The position numbers and the translations under genes were made by a program. A stretch of 64,000 nucleotides of DNA from Allolobophora icterica. Its lineage: Eukaryota > Annelida > Clitellata > Crassiclitellata > Lumbricidae. Of this stretch, positions 1 to 11,194 are shown one piece after another (position 1 is the first letter of the stretch; every line of letters starts with the position of its first letter). The notes under the pieces were generated by a model. The model worked only from the letters and a program-made list of their open reading frames with translations. It made no database searches and was not told the origin of the DNA. The stretch lies in assembly GCA_963556255.1 (NCBI GenBank), contig OY744610.1:65310583-65374582 (forward strand), in the 5' to 3' direction.

Positions 1-215
1 TCATCGAAGACCTTGCAATTTGGTTTCAGACAAGTGAATCGCAGTTTCATTGCCTTTGTTAATTTCTAAACTCCATCTTCAACTAAATAATTGGCTGAAC
101 TCCCCCACTGCCGATTTCGTGTGGTGCCAGTCCCTCGTCTCGATCAAGGAGGGCGTCGATGATCATCTTAATAAAGACACAACGTCATAAACCAGAAATA
201 ATTCGCCATTGCAGC
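1..215 (+). repeat. Dispersed repeat ending in a CCAGTCCC tail block
   Basis: Positions 1-126 match 9325-9445 (GAAGACCTTGCAA, CAAGTGAATCG, the AACTAAATAATTG region, then a CACTGCCG-type stretch). The segment ends with a degenerate tail block (TGCCAGTCCC, then GGAGGGCG) that recurs about a dozen times in the window. No coding potential is seen. It is probably the 3' part of a non-autonomous retroelement cut by the window edge; its type is uncertain. Confidence 0.5.
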
Positions 216-756
216 CAGATCACTGAACTAAAAGCGAACGAGATGTAGTGCTTGAATGCAATAATATTATTGATTTCTGTTATATTACAATAACATGTGG
301 TAACAACTCCCGTCGCTATATATATATTCCTGCTTTATCAATTTTATATAGTATTAAAACTTTCTGAAATGTATGTGTTGGTGTTGTTTGTATTTTATTT
401 CTTCATAAAAGTTAAAAATTTTTAGCTAGCAAATATGAAGTTTAACAAAAATATTTAGTAGCCTACGGTAAAATAAATGTCTTATAGATGACTTTAGCTA
501 ATTAACTTTTGTAAAGTGGGGGAGAGAAGCTTAGTTGTACGTACGCATGGGGAAAAGGGGTCCTCAAAATGTACGAGGTGAAACAGGTGGAAGTGGAGGG
601 TATGAAAATATGATTTTTTGCGTACGTAATATATGGATGGTCCCTACATATTCATCAGTATACTACTAAAATGAATTGAACTATTATTATGAATAAACTT
701 TAAAGATGTCGGATTACTACTACAAGCATAAAGAAATCCGCCACTACCCTAACTGT
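216..756. other. AT-rich intergenic stretch, no gene seen
   Basis: No frame above background, no tRNA-like fold and no recognisable transposon core. It holds short AT runs only. Confidence 0.5.
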
Positions 757-848
757 GTCAGTGCCAGTCCCAAGCCTCGAGAAAGGAGGAGGCGACGTTA
801 ATCATCTCTGCTATGACACAGTGTCGTTAAACAGCAACTAACCAACTA
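757..848 (+). repeat. CCAGTCCC/GTCGTTAAAC tail block, well-preserved copy
   Basis: Reads GTGCCAGTCCCAAGCCTCGA, then GGAGGAGGCGAC, then GACACAGTGTCGTTAAAC, and ends in short AACTAACC repeats. Short direct repeats at the end suggest a retroposon 3' tail. Other copies lie near 1654, 2788, 15773, 17043 (reverse), 21600, 24355, 41025, 51231, 55450 and 58795. From memory, similar CCAGTCCCAAGCC strings occur in SINE/LINE 3' ends of other animals; I could not check this. Confidence 0.65.
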
Positions 849-1653
849 ACCATCGATCTCGATACTGCTCTTACGAAGGGAATGCAGAAACGTAAAATCC
901 CAGATCATACAACAGTTGAACAGATTTTTAAGTCTAACGACATCTAGTGGCGACCAGAACAGTATTCAGTTTCCCAAGAAGTTTACAGAACAATTGGTTA
1001 GAAATTGTTTTCCAACAGTTCACTGGCCTCCTATGTATACGACGAAACCAAGAAAATACCGGCATTTGGATGCATCGGAGCACTTTTGTGAATAGACGAG
1101 ATTAAGTAACATTCCATCAGTCAAACTTAGAGGTGTCTAAGCATTGCGTGGTAATTTTGTAATAAATTAGTAGTAGCAATGAATTCAGTTGGATTTTCTT
1201 CAACATCCGTAGCTTGTATGTTTCTTGCATTAGTTTTGAGGCCCAGTTTTTAGTCTAACCAACATTTACCAGCTTCAAAAACAAATACATAATTATGGAA
1301 TAGTTCTGCTTTCCAGAGGATTTCAATGCAGCTGTACGCTTGATTTCCTATAGGTTCTATGCGTCGATGTTCAAGTCGAAGCCAGTTCGTTTTATCTCGT
1401 ACATGTATAAAAATGACTATGTCTTCTGAATATATTTATGATTGTGTGAATAAACTTAAAAGGTGAGGTAGCAATTATTATTCCAGGGTTTACACATTTT
1501 GAATCCATTGAACGGTAAGGTAGGCATCAACAAGGTCTAATTCGACCGTCACAGTAATAAACCATTGGAACACCTCTAAATAATTTTTCGCCGAAGCTAT
1601 ATATTTAACAATTTCTTTTGATCAGTAGTAACCTCGCCAGTGCTCGACGTTTG
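849..1653. other. Gene-free stretch with one box A fragment
   Basis: Contains one copy of the ACGACATCT box (about 938-957, followed by AGTGGCGACC). No open frame of interest and no identifiable element ends. Confidence 0.4.
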
Positions 1654-1738
1654 ACAATGCCAGTCCCAAGCCTGGATAAAGCAGGAGGGCGACGCTATTG
1701 ATCTTCGTTATCACACAGTTTCGTTAAACTGAAACTAC
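1654..1738 (+). repeat. CCAGTCCC/GTCGTTAAAC tail block
   Basis: Same block order as at 757: ATGCCAGTCCCAAGCCTGGA, GGAGGGCGACGC, then a diverged GTTTCGTTAAAC end. No tRNA-like head is visible upstream, so this is a tail-only copy. Confidence 0.6.
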
Positions 1739-1968
1739 TACTGATCATTAGTCACTACAAATATCAAACTCTCAAGGTCAACGCAAACGACCATGATGCC
1801 ATAAGATGTCACGCTCTGGATCACAAATGCGATGTAAGGGTTGACTACGGGCAGGCTAATTGAAGCGTTACACTCGGAATTAATTTAAAATTAGAATAGC
1901 TTAAGAAACATTTCAGCTCATCTAAAGACTTCCATGTTTCAGAACCTACATACACGTTCAGATACATA

Positions 1969-2029
1969 CTTACACACATACACATACATACACATACACG
2001 TATACATACATACATACATACATACATAC
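1969..2029. repeat. (CATA)n microsatellite
   Basis: Imperfect CATA/CACATA repeats become a pure CATA run toward 2029. Translation of the opposite strand gives only a low-complexity Cys/Met/Val peptide, which is not a gene. Confidence 0.9.
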
Positions 2030-2089
2030 GCCTGGTCCCTATGACTCACTCTACCTTGTTTCTTGCAAACTTAAAACTACTCTCTTTAG

Positions 2090-2165
2090 CCGTGGTTGGA
2101 CTAGGAGCGCTCATGAGTAGATAACCTTGAAGGGGCGCTATATAAAAGCTCATTAATAATAATAA
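2090..2165 (+). repeat. Retroposon 3' end with GGCGCTATATAAA and AAT tail
   Basis: GGGGCGCTATATAAAAGCTC is followed by a short (AAT)n. The same GGCGCTATATAAA-type string occurs near 18440, 21903, 35985, 48200 and 55690, usually before a simple-repeat tail. This fits a LINE or SINE 3' terminus; the source element is not identified. Confidence 0.45.
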
Positions 2166-2787
2166 TATTTGAAGAAAAAAAAACATACGTTTCTAAGCCA
2201 TCGAGAATTTTTTAATATCTACCCATTTAGAAGCCGAAGTAGAACTAGTGATTGACGGAAGATGAGAAAAATATATAAATATTCAGAGTTCACCGATATA
2301 AAGGTGTTTAAACTGATCGCTCTAAAGTTTTAACGACATCCAAAGTTTAACGACATGTTGACAGAAATTGTTTTGTCAAATTGCAGCTCTAAACTGATCC
2401 TGATTATTATATCGTAGCAATAATGCTTAGCGACAGTTAATGTCGGTGAAGGCCGTTGATGTCGCTCTACAGCACCTTTACTGGTGCAATATTTGATCAC
2501 AATGAACACAGATACAACCAACAAAAACTGAAATAAATTACATCGGGCAAAGCAAATGAAAGATGTCAGGGTAGAACTCAAGATGAGTTTGCTTGAATTA
2601 CTGCAAAGAATTTATATTATGCTCTGTTTAGACACCTTTAAATATAATTACTTCAAACCATGAATATGTTCAATAATAGGCCCAACAGAATATAATATAT
2701 TATATATTATATTATACGATATATATTATACGATGTTGTAATCGGTGACAACTGTTCAATTTTGTCTATGAAGGTCAACAGCCTGGT

Positions 2788-2868
2788 AGTACCAGTCCCA
2801 AGTCTGAATAAAGGAGGAGGGCGATGCTAATTATCTGCGTTATGACACAGCGTCGTTAAACATAAACT
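2788..2868 (+). repeat. CCAGTCCC/GTCGTTAAAC tail block, uninterrupted
   Basis: Reads ACCAGTCCCAAGTCTGAATA, GGAGGAGGGCGATGC, TTATGACACAGCGTCG, TTAAAC. It is the uninterrupted reference for the copy at 58795, which has been split by a SINE insertion. Confidence 0.65.
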
Positions 2869-3416
2869 GACTTTAATCTTTCATCTTTCACTGTATTTCA
2901 GCTTTACTTAAGTTTTGCAAAAAATACAATCTATCGGTCAATCAAAAACCGGATTGGCCGTATATAAAATAAGATAAAGCCCCACCAAACAGTGTAGCGT
3001 TCAATCTCTAGGTCATATTCCATTTAGGTCGAATAATGCAACTTGTAGCGTAAAGCAGCAGATCAATTCACTGAATACTACACAATGAAATGCAACGCTC
3101 CAGTTAGACACCTTTAATTATGTTAATTATGTTAATATAACTAACAGTCGCGTACGATCGCTACATGACGTCACTGACATCAACGCGCTATTTTTGTCTA
3201 ATGCACAAGGTATTAGACAATAGATAGCCTGATAATTCAAAACTGTGGTTTGTCGGATTTCTGTAAGACAACAACAGAAGAAGTCCTGTGAAACTTTGTC
3301 GTCGAGGAAACGACCTTCGACCCGCAGAAAAATGTCCTTAACGTTGCAGACATCTGAGTTAAAGGCCCTATATATAGATATATAGGTCCTATAAACACGA
3401 ATTTTAATACACTATG

Positions 3417-3420
<4 letters not shown>
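2869..3420. other. Repeat debris, no gene
   Basis: Holds one B box (TTAGACACCTTTAATTA near 3106) with a weak TATATAAC-like run downstream. Otherwise unassigned AT-rich sequence. Confidence 0.4.

Positions 3421-3476
<56 letters not shown>
3421..3476. repeat. (TA)n microsatellite, about 56 bp
   Basis: Uninterrupted TA dinucleotides. The overlapping open frame on the minus strand is a low-complexity Ile/Tyr translation, not a gene. Confidence 0.95.
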
Positions 3477-3478
<2 letters not shown>

Positions 3479-3654
3479 CAATTACACAATGTATTAATAT
3501 TCCTTCAGTTTGTAAGATCATCTTGCTTCGATATATCAGTTCAACGTTCCTTGTATTCAACCGTTGTGTTGCTACAATTTCAACAATACTTTAAGTTTAA
3601 AAAATAGTCTTAGGCCTACATCAATAGTTTCATATATTTTGACAGAAAAGTGCA

Positions 3655-4330
3655 CAAATATCATGGTTGTATTATTCTGCCATCTACTTGCGGGATCCCT
3701 TGAACAGTTTTGGGAAGACTGATCGAATTAAACACCTTTAATTCATTGCTTCATTGCACTATAAAAATTTTCAATCGCGTTTAGACGCTAGATTATATAT
3801 GATGCTACAACGTCATGTCATTAAACATTGTAATAATCGATGGATACTCCTACATTTTATACCCTGAGAGACAGCTGGTAATAGGCGAGTACGGTTTTCG
3901 TCTTTGTTGTAACCCCCGAGATGCACTAGCATACAAATGGCGGCTTTCACATTAGTTTTAGCGGACAGAGGTTCGTATACTTGATCCATTTCATTACGAA
4001 CAATGCATGCGTTAACCTTCTCTAACGATGAAAGACGATTCTAAACCTATTGTTCGATAGGATCAGAGCTAACAGTCACCTCACCGCTGCGTCGTATCAG
4101 AGGGGTTGTCCAGAAATATCAAACGGAAATACAAGGCCCGTTGCTAGAGAGACCAGAGAGAGGAGGCAGATTTCCATGGGCATTAATTAGTTGTGGCCCG
4201 TATTTTCTCTATTAGGGTCCCATATGGAAATATGGGTCCTATGTGGACTCAATGTGTGCCTGCTGGCAGAGGATGAGCTGCTCTACAAGGTGAGTTTCGT
4301 TTAGGTCGAGAGAGTTTGGAAGGTGGATCA
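3655..4330 (+). repeat. Dispersed repeat family, copy 1 of 4
   Basis: Shares long similarity with 31300-31780, 32090-32560 and 53200-53860, including GGCGAGTACGGTTTTCGTC, CAAATGGCGGCTTTCA, GAGGGGTTGTCC and GGCAGATTTCCAT. A TATA/B-box module lies at its left end. No protein-coding potential is visible on either strand, so I read it as part of a large non-autonomous mobile element or an old segmental repeat. Confidence 0.7.
3730..3766 (+). promoter_or_regulatory. Box B-TATA module
   Basis: Box B reads AAACACCTTT at 3730-3739 and TATAAAA starts at 3760, leaving 20 nt between them. TTCAATCGCGTTTAGACGCT follows. The promoter reading is an inference; the spacing is directly visible. Confidence 0.4.
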
Positions 4331-4379
4331 GTAAGTACGTAATCATGTATTAATATGTTTTGTTAAACACATAATCGAA

Positions 4380-5545
4380 CAGCATACATTGATTGAACGC
4401 AAATAATTTTATTATACTACACTGGCTGCTTTAAAACTCCAGCGGTTTTAGTTAAATAGACATTTTAAACCATCCTCATTACATCAGTCGCCTATTTTAT
4501 CCATTGTTTTCTAAAGTCTGTCCTGAACTAAGTTTCGGCAAACAACGATGAATCTACAAAGAGGAATTGATTTACCAAATGAACGAAAATGATGAGTCCT
4601 TTTATAGCATTGGAAGCTCACGATTTAAAGGTGTCTTTGCAGAGTCTACTTAAATGTTTCTAGTTTCTGTGTTTCGTAATTGTAATAGAAAAAGTCAAAC
4701 TTCTAAAGCGCCACTCTAAGGGAAGCGCAGGTAACAAGCTTATTCACGAGCGCTGCGTCAGGTCAGAAAGGTTTTCTAAAAGGGTGGTCGAAAGGATATC
4801 CGAGTCTGGTTTCCAGGGATTCCTATCCAGAGAGGAGGCACAGAGCTGCTAAGGCGGATGTCGTTTAGGTCGAGAAGAAATGGAAGGCGGAAGATCAGAT
4901 GGGTCCGGGTAAGAATACTTCAGAGTACGGGCATGCGGATCGCGTTTCGCTTCCCGAAGGTGGCTTATTTCAGAGATTTAAATCTCGGGTTAGCACGGTC
5001 CCAACACGGAGACCTTAAATAGCATGGCACCCATTCAAACGGGTAGCGGGGGTGAAGGATCTCACCCGATCAATTCATTGAAAAATGAGCAGGGTCGAGG
5101 CCATATACGGTCGCTATAGAAAATCGCGTACATTTACATTTATTTATTTACGCTGTATTACGGAATAGGAGAGAAATAATTATACAGAGCGAAAGGTTAG
5201 AGAAGAAAAAGGTGTCTTAAGGTTCAAATATTCGCCTGCGCAGAAATTTGGTTCAAGATTTCTGCACCACCTGGACCCTTTAGAGAAATCAGCTATAATG
5301 AGTACACTTACCGCAGCTAAGAAAACGAAGTCGCTAACACTTCATATTCATGGCTGCCTCTCAGGCTAGCTTGAGGGACTGCTCTTCTTCTCTACACATC
5401 TAAAAATTTGTGGCTACAACTACAATGTCAGATGAGATCAAAATGAGCTAAATATGGATCCCATATGGAATATGGGTCCCACTATGGTATGCTGTAGAGA
5501 GATAAAACGTTAACCTCGGTAACACACAAATTTCACTGAGGTTGT
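4380..5545 (-). repeat. Dispersed repeat family (sisters at 25.2, 25.8, 37.2 and 52.1 kb)
   Basis: Shared landmarks in order are GGTTTTAGTTAAATAGA, GTTTCGGCAAACAACGATGA, a TATAGCATTGGAAG module, a (CGTAAT)n-tailed SINE remnant, GGTTCAAATATTCGCCTG and CACTTACCGCAGCTAA. The right end runs directly into the RTE insertion. No coding sequence seen. Confidence 0.7.
4603..4636 (-). promoter_or_regulatory. Box B-TATA module
   Basis: Plus-strand TATAGC at 4603 and AAAGGTGTCT at 4627-4636, a 24-nt start-to-start distance. The same arrangement sits at the same place in the sister repeats (25433, 26019, 37540, 52300). Confidence 0.4.
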
Positions 5546-5572
5546 ATGGGCAAAATAAAAACCCACAACACT

Positions 5573-7282
5573 CTTCTTCTTCTTCTTTTCCTTCAGGCTC
5601 GAATTAATCCCTCTTTGGAGAGGGGTCAGCCACTCGGATCCTTCTCTTCCACTTGTTTCTTTCTTGAGCATCTTCTTTCTTCAGTTTTAGGAGTTTTAGG
5701 TCTTGTTGTATCGTGTCTTCCCATCTCTTCCTCTGTCGTCCCCGGCTGCGGCGTCCGTATACCTCTGCATTCATGATTCTTTTCACACAACTATCATCCT
5801 CTTTTCTCATTACATGTCCATACCACCTCAGCCTGGTCTCTCGTACTTTGTCAGTTATACATGCCACCCCGAGCTTCTTTCTGATGTCCACATTTCTTTT
5901 CCTGTCCTTCAGTGAGATCCCAAGTATCCATCGTAGCATTCTCATCTCTGTTCTCTCCAGTAACCCTTCATCCCTTTTTGTCAGCGCCCAGGCCTCTGCT
6001 CCATATAGCATCACCGGTCTTACCATTGTTTTGTATACCTTTCCCTTGAGTTGAGTTGGCATTTTGGCGTCACACAACACTCCCGTTAGTTCTCTCCATT
6101 TCTGCCAAGCCACCTTAATCCTGTTCCTGATGTCATGCTCGCAGCCACCCTGTGCATTCATGGTCGATCCCAGATATTTAAATGTTTCAACCTGTTTCAG
6201 TGACTTTCCTGCAATGTCTCTGATCTCAATTGCTTCCGTTGTTTTTGAGCAGACCATGGTTTCTGTTTTATTGATGTTTATCTTAAGACCCTTGCTCTCC
6301 ACTGCCATCTGCCAGTCTGTAAAACGTGCTTGCATCTTCGCCTCTGCATCGTCCGCCAGTATAAGATCATCCGCATACAGCATGTCCCAAGGTACCTCTC
6401 TCCTTACATGTTCTGATATTGCATCCATCACAATAATAAACAGTAGAGGACTCAGGCACGATCCTTGATGTACACCCACTCGTATCTCGAATTCTCCTGT
6501 GTTGCCTATACTGCTCCTCACTGTTGTTCTTGCACCTTCATACATTGACTTTACCAAGCGCACAATTACCTCCGAGACTCCCTTCTTCCTCAAACTCCAG
6601 TAAACGACATCCCTTGGAACTCTATCAAAAGCTTTTTCCATATCCACGAAGGTCCAGTATCTTTTGTTGTTTCCTTCTAAAACCTTTTCCTGTACCTGTC
6701 TCAGTATGAACACTGCATCTGTTGTACCCCTCCCTGGCCTGAAGCCAAACTGGTTGTCATGTAGCTCAACCCGCTCTCTGATACGCCTCTCAATGATCTT
6801 TTCATACACCTTGAGTACGACCTCCAACAATTTGATTCCTCTGTAATTCCCGCATTCCAGCACATCTCCTTTCTGCTTGTATAACGCTAGTATTTCACTT
6901 TCTTTCAAATCTTGGGGTAGTTTTTCCTGCTTCATGAAGTTGTTTAAGATGACATATAACCATTCAACCCCATTTTGTTCCAGTGCCTTAAACATTTCGG
7001 CCGTCATTCCAGATGGCCCCGGTGCCTTGTTGTTCTTCATCATTGCAATTGCTGTCTCAATCTCTTTATAGGTGATTTCCATCTCTGGTCCTGCTACAGG
7101 GTTGGTCTCCTGTAGAGGCTCCCTTGGGTTTTCTTCATTTAGCAGTTCCTCGAAGTATGTTTTCCATCTGGATCTGATTGCCTCCTCATCGATGAGTATT
7201 TTACCATTCTTGTCCTTAATAACATTTACTGACTGTTTATCTTGTCGACTTCTTTGTCTTGCCCTTGCTATTTTATATATCT
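5573..7282 (-). mobile_element. RTE-like non-LTR retrotransposon, 5'-truncated, with target-site duplication
   Basis: The element sits between two copies of CACAACACT (5564-5572 and 7283-7291). Its 3' end on the minus strand is a short (GAA)n tail, seen as CTTCTTCTTCTT on the plus strand. An unoccupied copy of the host repeat at 53022-53030 carries a single CACAACACT, which confirms both boundaries. Only the polymerase region remains: no endonuclease domain is present, so 5' truncation at insertion is the simple reading. The short tail and perfect duplication imply a fairly recent event. Confidence 0.9.
5604..7280 (-). CDS. Reverse transcriptase of the RTE-like LINE (C-terminal part)
   Basis: The frame is open from the 5' insertion edge to a stop at 5604. 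The Met at 7082 is internal, because coding continues upstream of it (WKTYFEELLNEE, typical of this family). Counted from that Met: KAPGPSG at residues 19-25, RT motif A VDMEKAFD at 146-153, motif B GVHQGSCLSPLLF at 203-215, and the catalytic YADD at 236-239, followed by KTETMV, FKYLGS and a C-terminal GRQRKRW segment. The polymerase would prime cDNA synthesis on nicked target DNA. The endonuclease is missing, so the copy cannot move by itself. No frameshift is seen within the retained part. RTE/BovB-type is my assignment from overall resemblance. Confidence 0.9.
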   Translation of the reverse strand: MYKIARARQRSRQDKQSVNVIKDKNGKILIDEEAIRSRWKTYFEELLNEENPREPLQETNPVAGPEMEITYKEIETAIAMMKNNKAPGPSGMTAEMFKALEQNGVEWLYVILNNFMKQEKLPQDLKESEILALYKQKGDVLECGNYRGIKLLEVVLKVYEKIIERRIRERVELHDNQFGFRPGRGTTDAVFILRQVQEKVLEGNNKRYWTFVDMEKAFDRVPRDVVYWSLRKKGVSEVIVRLVKSMYEGARTTVRSSIGNTGEFEIRVGVHQGSCLSPLLFIIVMDAISEHVRREVPWDMLYADDLILADDAEAKMQARFTDWQMAVESKGLKININKTETMVCSKTTEAIEIRDIAGKSLKQVETFKYLGSTMNAQGGCEHDIRNRIKVAWQKWRELTGVLCDAKMPTQLKGKVYKTMVRPVMLYGAEAWALTKRDEGLLERTEMRMLRWILGISLKDRKRNVDIRKKLGVACITDKVRETRLRWYGHVMRKEDDSCVKRIMNAEVYGRRSRGRQRKRWEDTIQQDLKLLKLKKEDAQERNKWKRRIRVADPSPKRD

Positions 7283-7291
7283 CACAACACT

Positions 7292-7660
7292 AAACCCGTT
7301 AAATTACATTTTTTACTTTCAAAACAGTAGTTCTTTCGCAGCGTTGCATGCAGTCCACTACCATAGTAGTTTAAGTTTAGTGCCATCTTATTGGCTGCCA
7401 GAGCCGTTGACGTCGACCTCATCCTAAAGAAAAGTCAATTCCACGTGCAGTGGGACGCTCGATGTCAACAGCGACTCAGTTTGCAGTGTTTAACGACATC
7501 TCATGGAAGCCAGAACCCTCCTCTGCTCTCCAGCATTGTGACTGGCAGTGTCAGAGTACGGGCAGTGAGGCAGTACATAAGACAAGAGTAATAGTTCCAG
7601 TGTTTACCGACATCTTGTGATTGCCAGAGCCGTTGACTTCGACCTCTACGTATAACAAGA
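7292..7660 (+). repeat. Continuation of the repeat interrupted by the RTE element
   Basis: AAACCCGTTAAATTACATT and GTAGTTCTTTCGCA match 53031-53095 directly downstream of the empty site. An ACGACATCT-type box lies at about 7492-7512 and again near 7609. Confidence 0.65.
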
Positions 7661-8340
7661 CGCTAGTTTGCAAGCAGTTACATCACAGATATTCTGCTAT
7701 GGGCTGCAGTTGTTACTAGACGACGCGTCAAATATGCAATTTAAATAGCCGATATTTAATTCGTTTAAAAGGTGTCTTATTATAACCGCTTTTTTCGTAG
7801 TACTGTAGTTTGCGCTTCCTGAACGACATGTAGCAGCTTCTGGATCATTCCAACCAGCATGCTACAAATTTTATAGGTTAAATACGGGTCACTAACTGTT
7901 CCATATAGGAATGTTTTGGCAAGGTTAAAGTTTACCGAACCCCGATAGCGATATGTTAATAAATGCTGGGAACGTTTCGAGCCCCATTTGGATACATGGA
8001 CCCCACATGGAATTAAAAGCCCCATTATGGGCAGGAAAACAGTCTGCTCACCGCTAATAGTTTTGTCTACGTCACGTGGTAAAAACCTTCCATTCTAAAT
8101 CCCCCCAAAAAGTTTTTTACTCAACAAAGAGGAAGAGCTTTGCAAAGTTACATTCAGTCGAGTATCTTATTAGTTTCCGGTTTTTAGCGACTTCTTGACG
8201 TAAACCTTAGGAGAAAAGAGAAGATCAGTCCATTTTCTTAGCCTCGGCAGATGAGGGCGGATGGCCAGTCCTCTCCCTCACCGTTTCAACCTCCCATTGA
8301 CAGTGTGCGGTCAATGTACTCATTATAGCTGATGAAAATA
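7660..8340 (-). repeat. Dispersed repeat, sister of 26410-27080
   Basis: Shares CAAGACG(C/T)TAGTTTGCAAG, CTAGACGACGCGTCAAATATG, the AATAGCCGAT module, CGTTTCGAGCCCCATTTGGA and a closing CTCGGCAGATGAGGGCGGA stretch with the 26 kb copy. AATAGC at 7744 and AAAGGTGTCT at 7768 are 24 nt apart. No coding potential. Confidence 0.7.
8236..8340 (-). mobile_element. Truncated SINE (CCAGTCCTCTCCCTC body)
   Basis: Body of the SINE that is more complete at 14990-15212. Here the tRNA-like head is missing and the copy ends near TACTCATTATAGC. Confidence 0.5.
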
Positions 8341-8719
8341 TTACTGAAACTAAAATTTGGATGAACGATGATTATTGTATTATTTATTACGTTCACCAGT
8401 ACAGCAAATGTCGGTCCATATTGCTATGCTCCCCTGGGATCGGCGAAAACATGTGACATGAATACTTCTTCAGCCATGAAAACCAGTGTTTAACGACATC
8501 TTGTGGCTGCAAGGGTCGTTGACGTCCCGTCCTCTTATTCCAGGATTGGGACTGGCAGCATCAGAGTACGGGCAGTGACGCAATTCATAAGACAAGAGAA
8601 GTAGTTCTCAATGATTTACGACACCTTGTGACTGTCAGGGTCACTGACCTCGATCTTTACGTACACAGCAGCTGTACGATAGTGAGATATATGACACAAG
8701 GAACTAACTATGTGGTTTA

Positions 8720-8815
8720 CATAGCAGAAGATTAGTCCGTTTTAAAGGTGTCCTATTATAACCGATCACGCATTTTAGTAGTTTTCGGTTTCTGAGCGAC
8801 ATCTGGCTACTTGCT
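8720..8815 (-). promoter_or_regulatory. Box A-box B-TATA-like module
   Basis: Plus strand: CATAGC at 8720, AAAGGTGTCC at 8744-8753 (24 nt apart), and GCGACATCTGG near 8797-8807. The TATA position is degenerate here (CATAG), yet the distance is kept. Confidence 0.35.
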
Positions 8816-9625
8816 TCCTAGATCATCCCAGCCAGCAGAAGATGATTGACATTTTACTCATCAAATATGGGTCACTGAGGGTTCTATTTAGGAATGCTTT
8901 GCAAGAGTTAAAGTCTACTTAACCCTGCAAGTGTGGTGTTGTCTTCTGAGCCCATTTGGAAGTATTAATCCCATATGGACCTGTAAGCCCTATTTATGGG
9001 TAGAAAGATAGTCCATTCACCGCTACAAGTTTTGCCTACTTCGTGTGGTGAAAACCCTCAACCCTAAATCCATAAAAAATGAATTTTTTACTCCCAAGGA
9101 GGAAGTGCATCCATTAGGTGCATCTTATTAGTTTCCAGTTTGAAGCGACATCTTGTGGCTGCCAGGACCGTTGACGTCAAAGTTAGAAATTTGGACTTGG
9201 GTGATTACGATTACGATTACCAAACTCTTCTAGTCGTCAAATCAAAGCGTTGCCATTGATATTAGCATCCAGAATAGATCCACTGGTGAACAAAGATTTC
9301 TGTGTCAGAAGGACCAGTCGAGACGTTGAAGACCTTGCAAGTTGGAATCAGCCAAGTGAATCGTAATTTCATTTACTTCGTATAAAAGCTACATGTCCAA
9401 CTAATTAATTGCCTTAACTCCACCACTTCCGTTTTCTTGTCGTGCCAATCTTAAGCCTGCATAAAGTTGATGAGAGGGTGTTTGTCCATATAGGTAAGCG
9501 CCTAATTTTAGACGCACCCAAAAACTGCATATATAATGCTAACATTTCAATGATATATTTATTAAATGATCTCAGCTCATTACTGACCTTTATAGTCAGT
9601 TTGATGACATGTGAGCTCTTCTGTT

Positions 9626-9962
9626 AAGTAAGTAAGTAAGTAATCTTTTATTAGTATAAGACAAACGCTCATACTTTACAACAATACATACAAAAGGATC
9701 ACAATATCAGTAATACTGTAAGACAGTTTAAACACAAGCAATTCTATATAATGTCTTATTTACATACATATACATTATACAGTATTATAAACAATAAACG
9801 ATAGTGTCTTATTTACATACATAGGCCTATCTATAACTAAAGTTATGATCTAAGCCTTACATTCTAAGGAACATAAGCATTACTATGGTCTACAAAAAGA
9901 GCCAGTTTAGATATCAGAACAGGTACTAGAACCAGCATTAACCCAGTTTTTATACTTGTACA
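9626..9962 (-). mobile_element. LINE 3' fragment with (TTAC)n tail, inserted in the duplicated block
   Basis: Begins on the plus strand with TAAGTAAGTAAGTAAG then TCTTTTATTAG, which on the minus strand is a polyadenylation-like AATAAAAG followed by a (TTAC)n tail. Copy 2 of the block reads through (CTGCTGTTGACTCCAGTTAAC) with no such segment. Similar tails occur at 36145 and 48862. No coding sequence is retained. Confidence 0.65.
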
Positions 9963-10994
9963 GTGACTTTAGTTAACGCTATGTAGGATATTTTTTATTT
10001 TATTTTTGTTTATTGCCTCTGGCTATCGACCAGAAGAAAGTGTCACCATGTACAGCCAGGATGGACTGGATGGTCCTGGCAGGACCCCCCAATTTTAGCC
10101 CCCCTCTCTCAGGGCCAGGTACACGATTTTCACATGTACATAGTGAACACTTTATCTTAGTCAATAGACCGAGAAGCGCTAGAGCTCCCATCTCGAAGCT
10201 GCCTTTTATATTTTATTGACGTAATCAGAAAAGGGGTTCAAGGAGGTGAATTTTCTACAGCAAGAAGTACTACAATTCCGCGTGTACAGATAAACGTAAA
10301 CAACACTAAAACGCGCTTCAAATATTGCAATTTATAATCACAAATTCTTAATAGTTACAGTTTGATTAAATTGTTTTAATTTGTGTTTTGGTTTTTATGT
10401 GACTAGTTACGGCGAACGGAACGTGGCGCTCCTAGCGGCAGAGACGTGAAACGTCGTGTTTAGGCCTACATAACTATCGCATGCGGTTTCTATGATGAAA
10501 TTATACGAATAATTACTATTTAGCCAATAAACAATTGCTGCATAAGCAGAACTTATGAGCTGTATTGTTTATTACCATCTAAATGACACTTTATTTCATT
10601 TTGAAGCTAATTTTGCACAACTTTTGCAGTGCGCAACGATTCCGCATGCAGTGGATCACACTAGCCCATGTAAACAAATCATAGAGATGTACCCTCCTGC
10701 ACTCCCCTAGCTACGCCTCTGGAGGAGGGGATGGATTGATAAATGAGAAGAAGAGAGGTATTATATGTATTATATACACGTGTGTATGGTTGTGTGTGTG
10801 CGTGTGCGTGTGTCAGAGTAGGCGTACATCCTCTTGTCTTTTTGACGAGCATGTCACTCTCAGTTCCGGTTCTTTCAGCTGGAATGAAGTGATGATAGAT
10901 CCGGAGACGGAAGCAGCTTCATGGCTTCATTGTTCGATGAAGGCAGTTCGGCCCCCAAACCATCCTCGATCACCCATAATCCACGCTGCGCCGT

Positions 10995-11190
10995 CTAATG
11001 TAGAACGGACGACGTACAACTGTTCTTCTTGCACTTCCAGTTGGTGACCAGTTTGGCACGATGGCATGGAGCATTGTCATCCTGAAACAAGAATTGATAC
11101 TGTAACAGCTGCTGTGCTGATAGCACCATACACTTCTGCAATATGCCGTTGTACTTGGTCGCGTTCACATCGAAATGTGCAGACATCCGA
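10995..11190 (-). pseudogene. Tc1-type transposase fragment, minus strand
   Basis: The translation contains FQDDNAPCHRAKLVTNWK, the region of the second catalytic Asp of Tc1 DD34E transposases. It is truncated on both sides. It is an inverted copy of the segment at about 11458-11620, so the two lie head to head. Confidence 0.75.
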
Positions 11191-11194
11191 CTAC

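Noticed and set aside
6064..6468. Plus-strand open frames across 5546-7427
   Set aside because: They are antisense shadows of the minus-strand reverse transcriptase; no domain and no codon logic of their own.
10736..11047. 103-codon frame starting near the (GT)n tract
   Set aside because: Starts in simple sequence and then runs antisense to the minus-strand transposase fragment.
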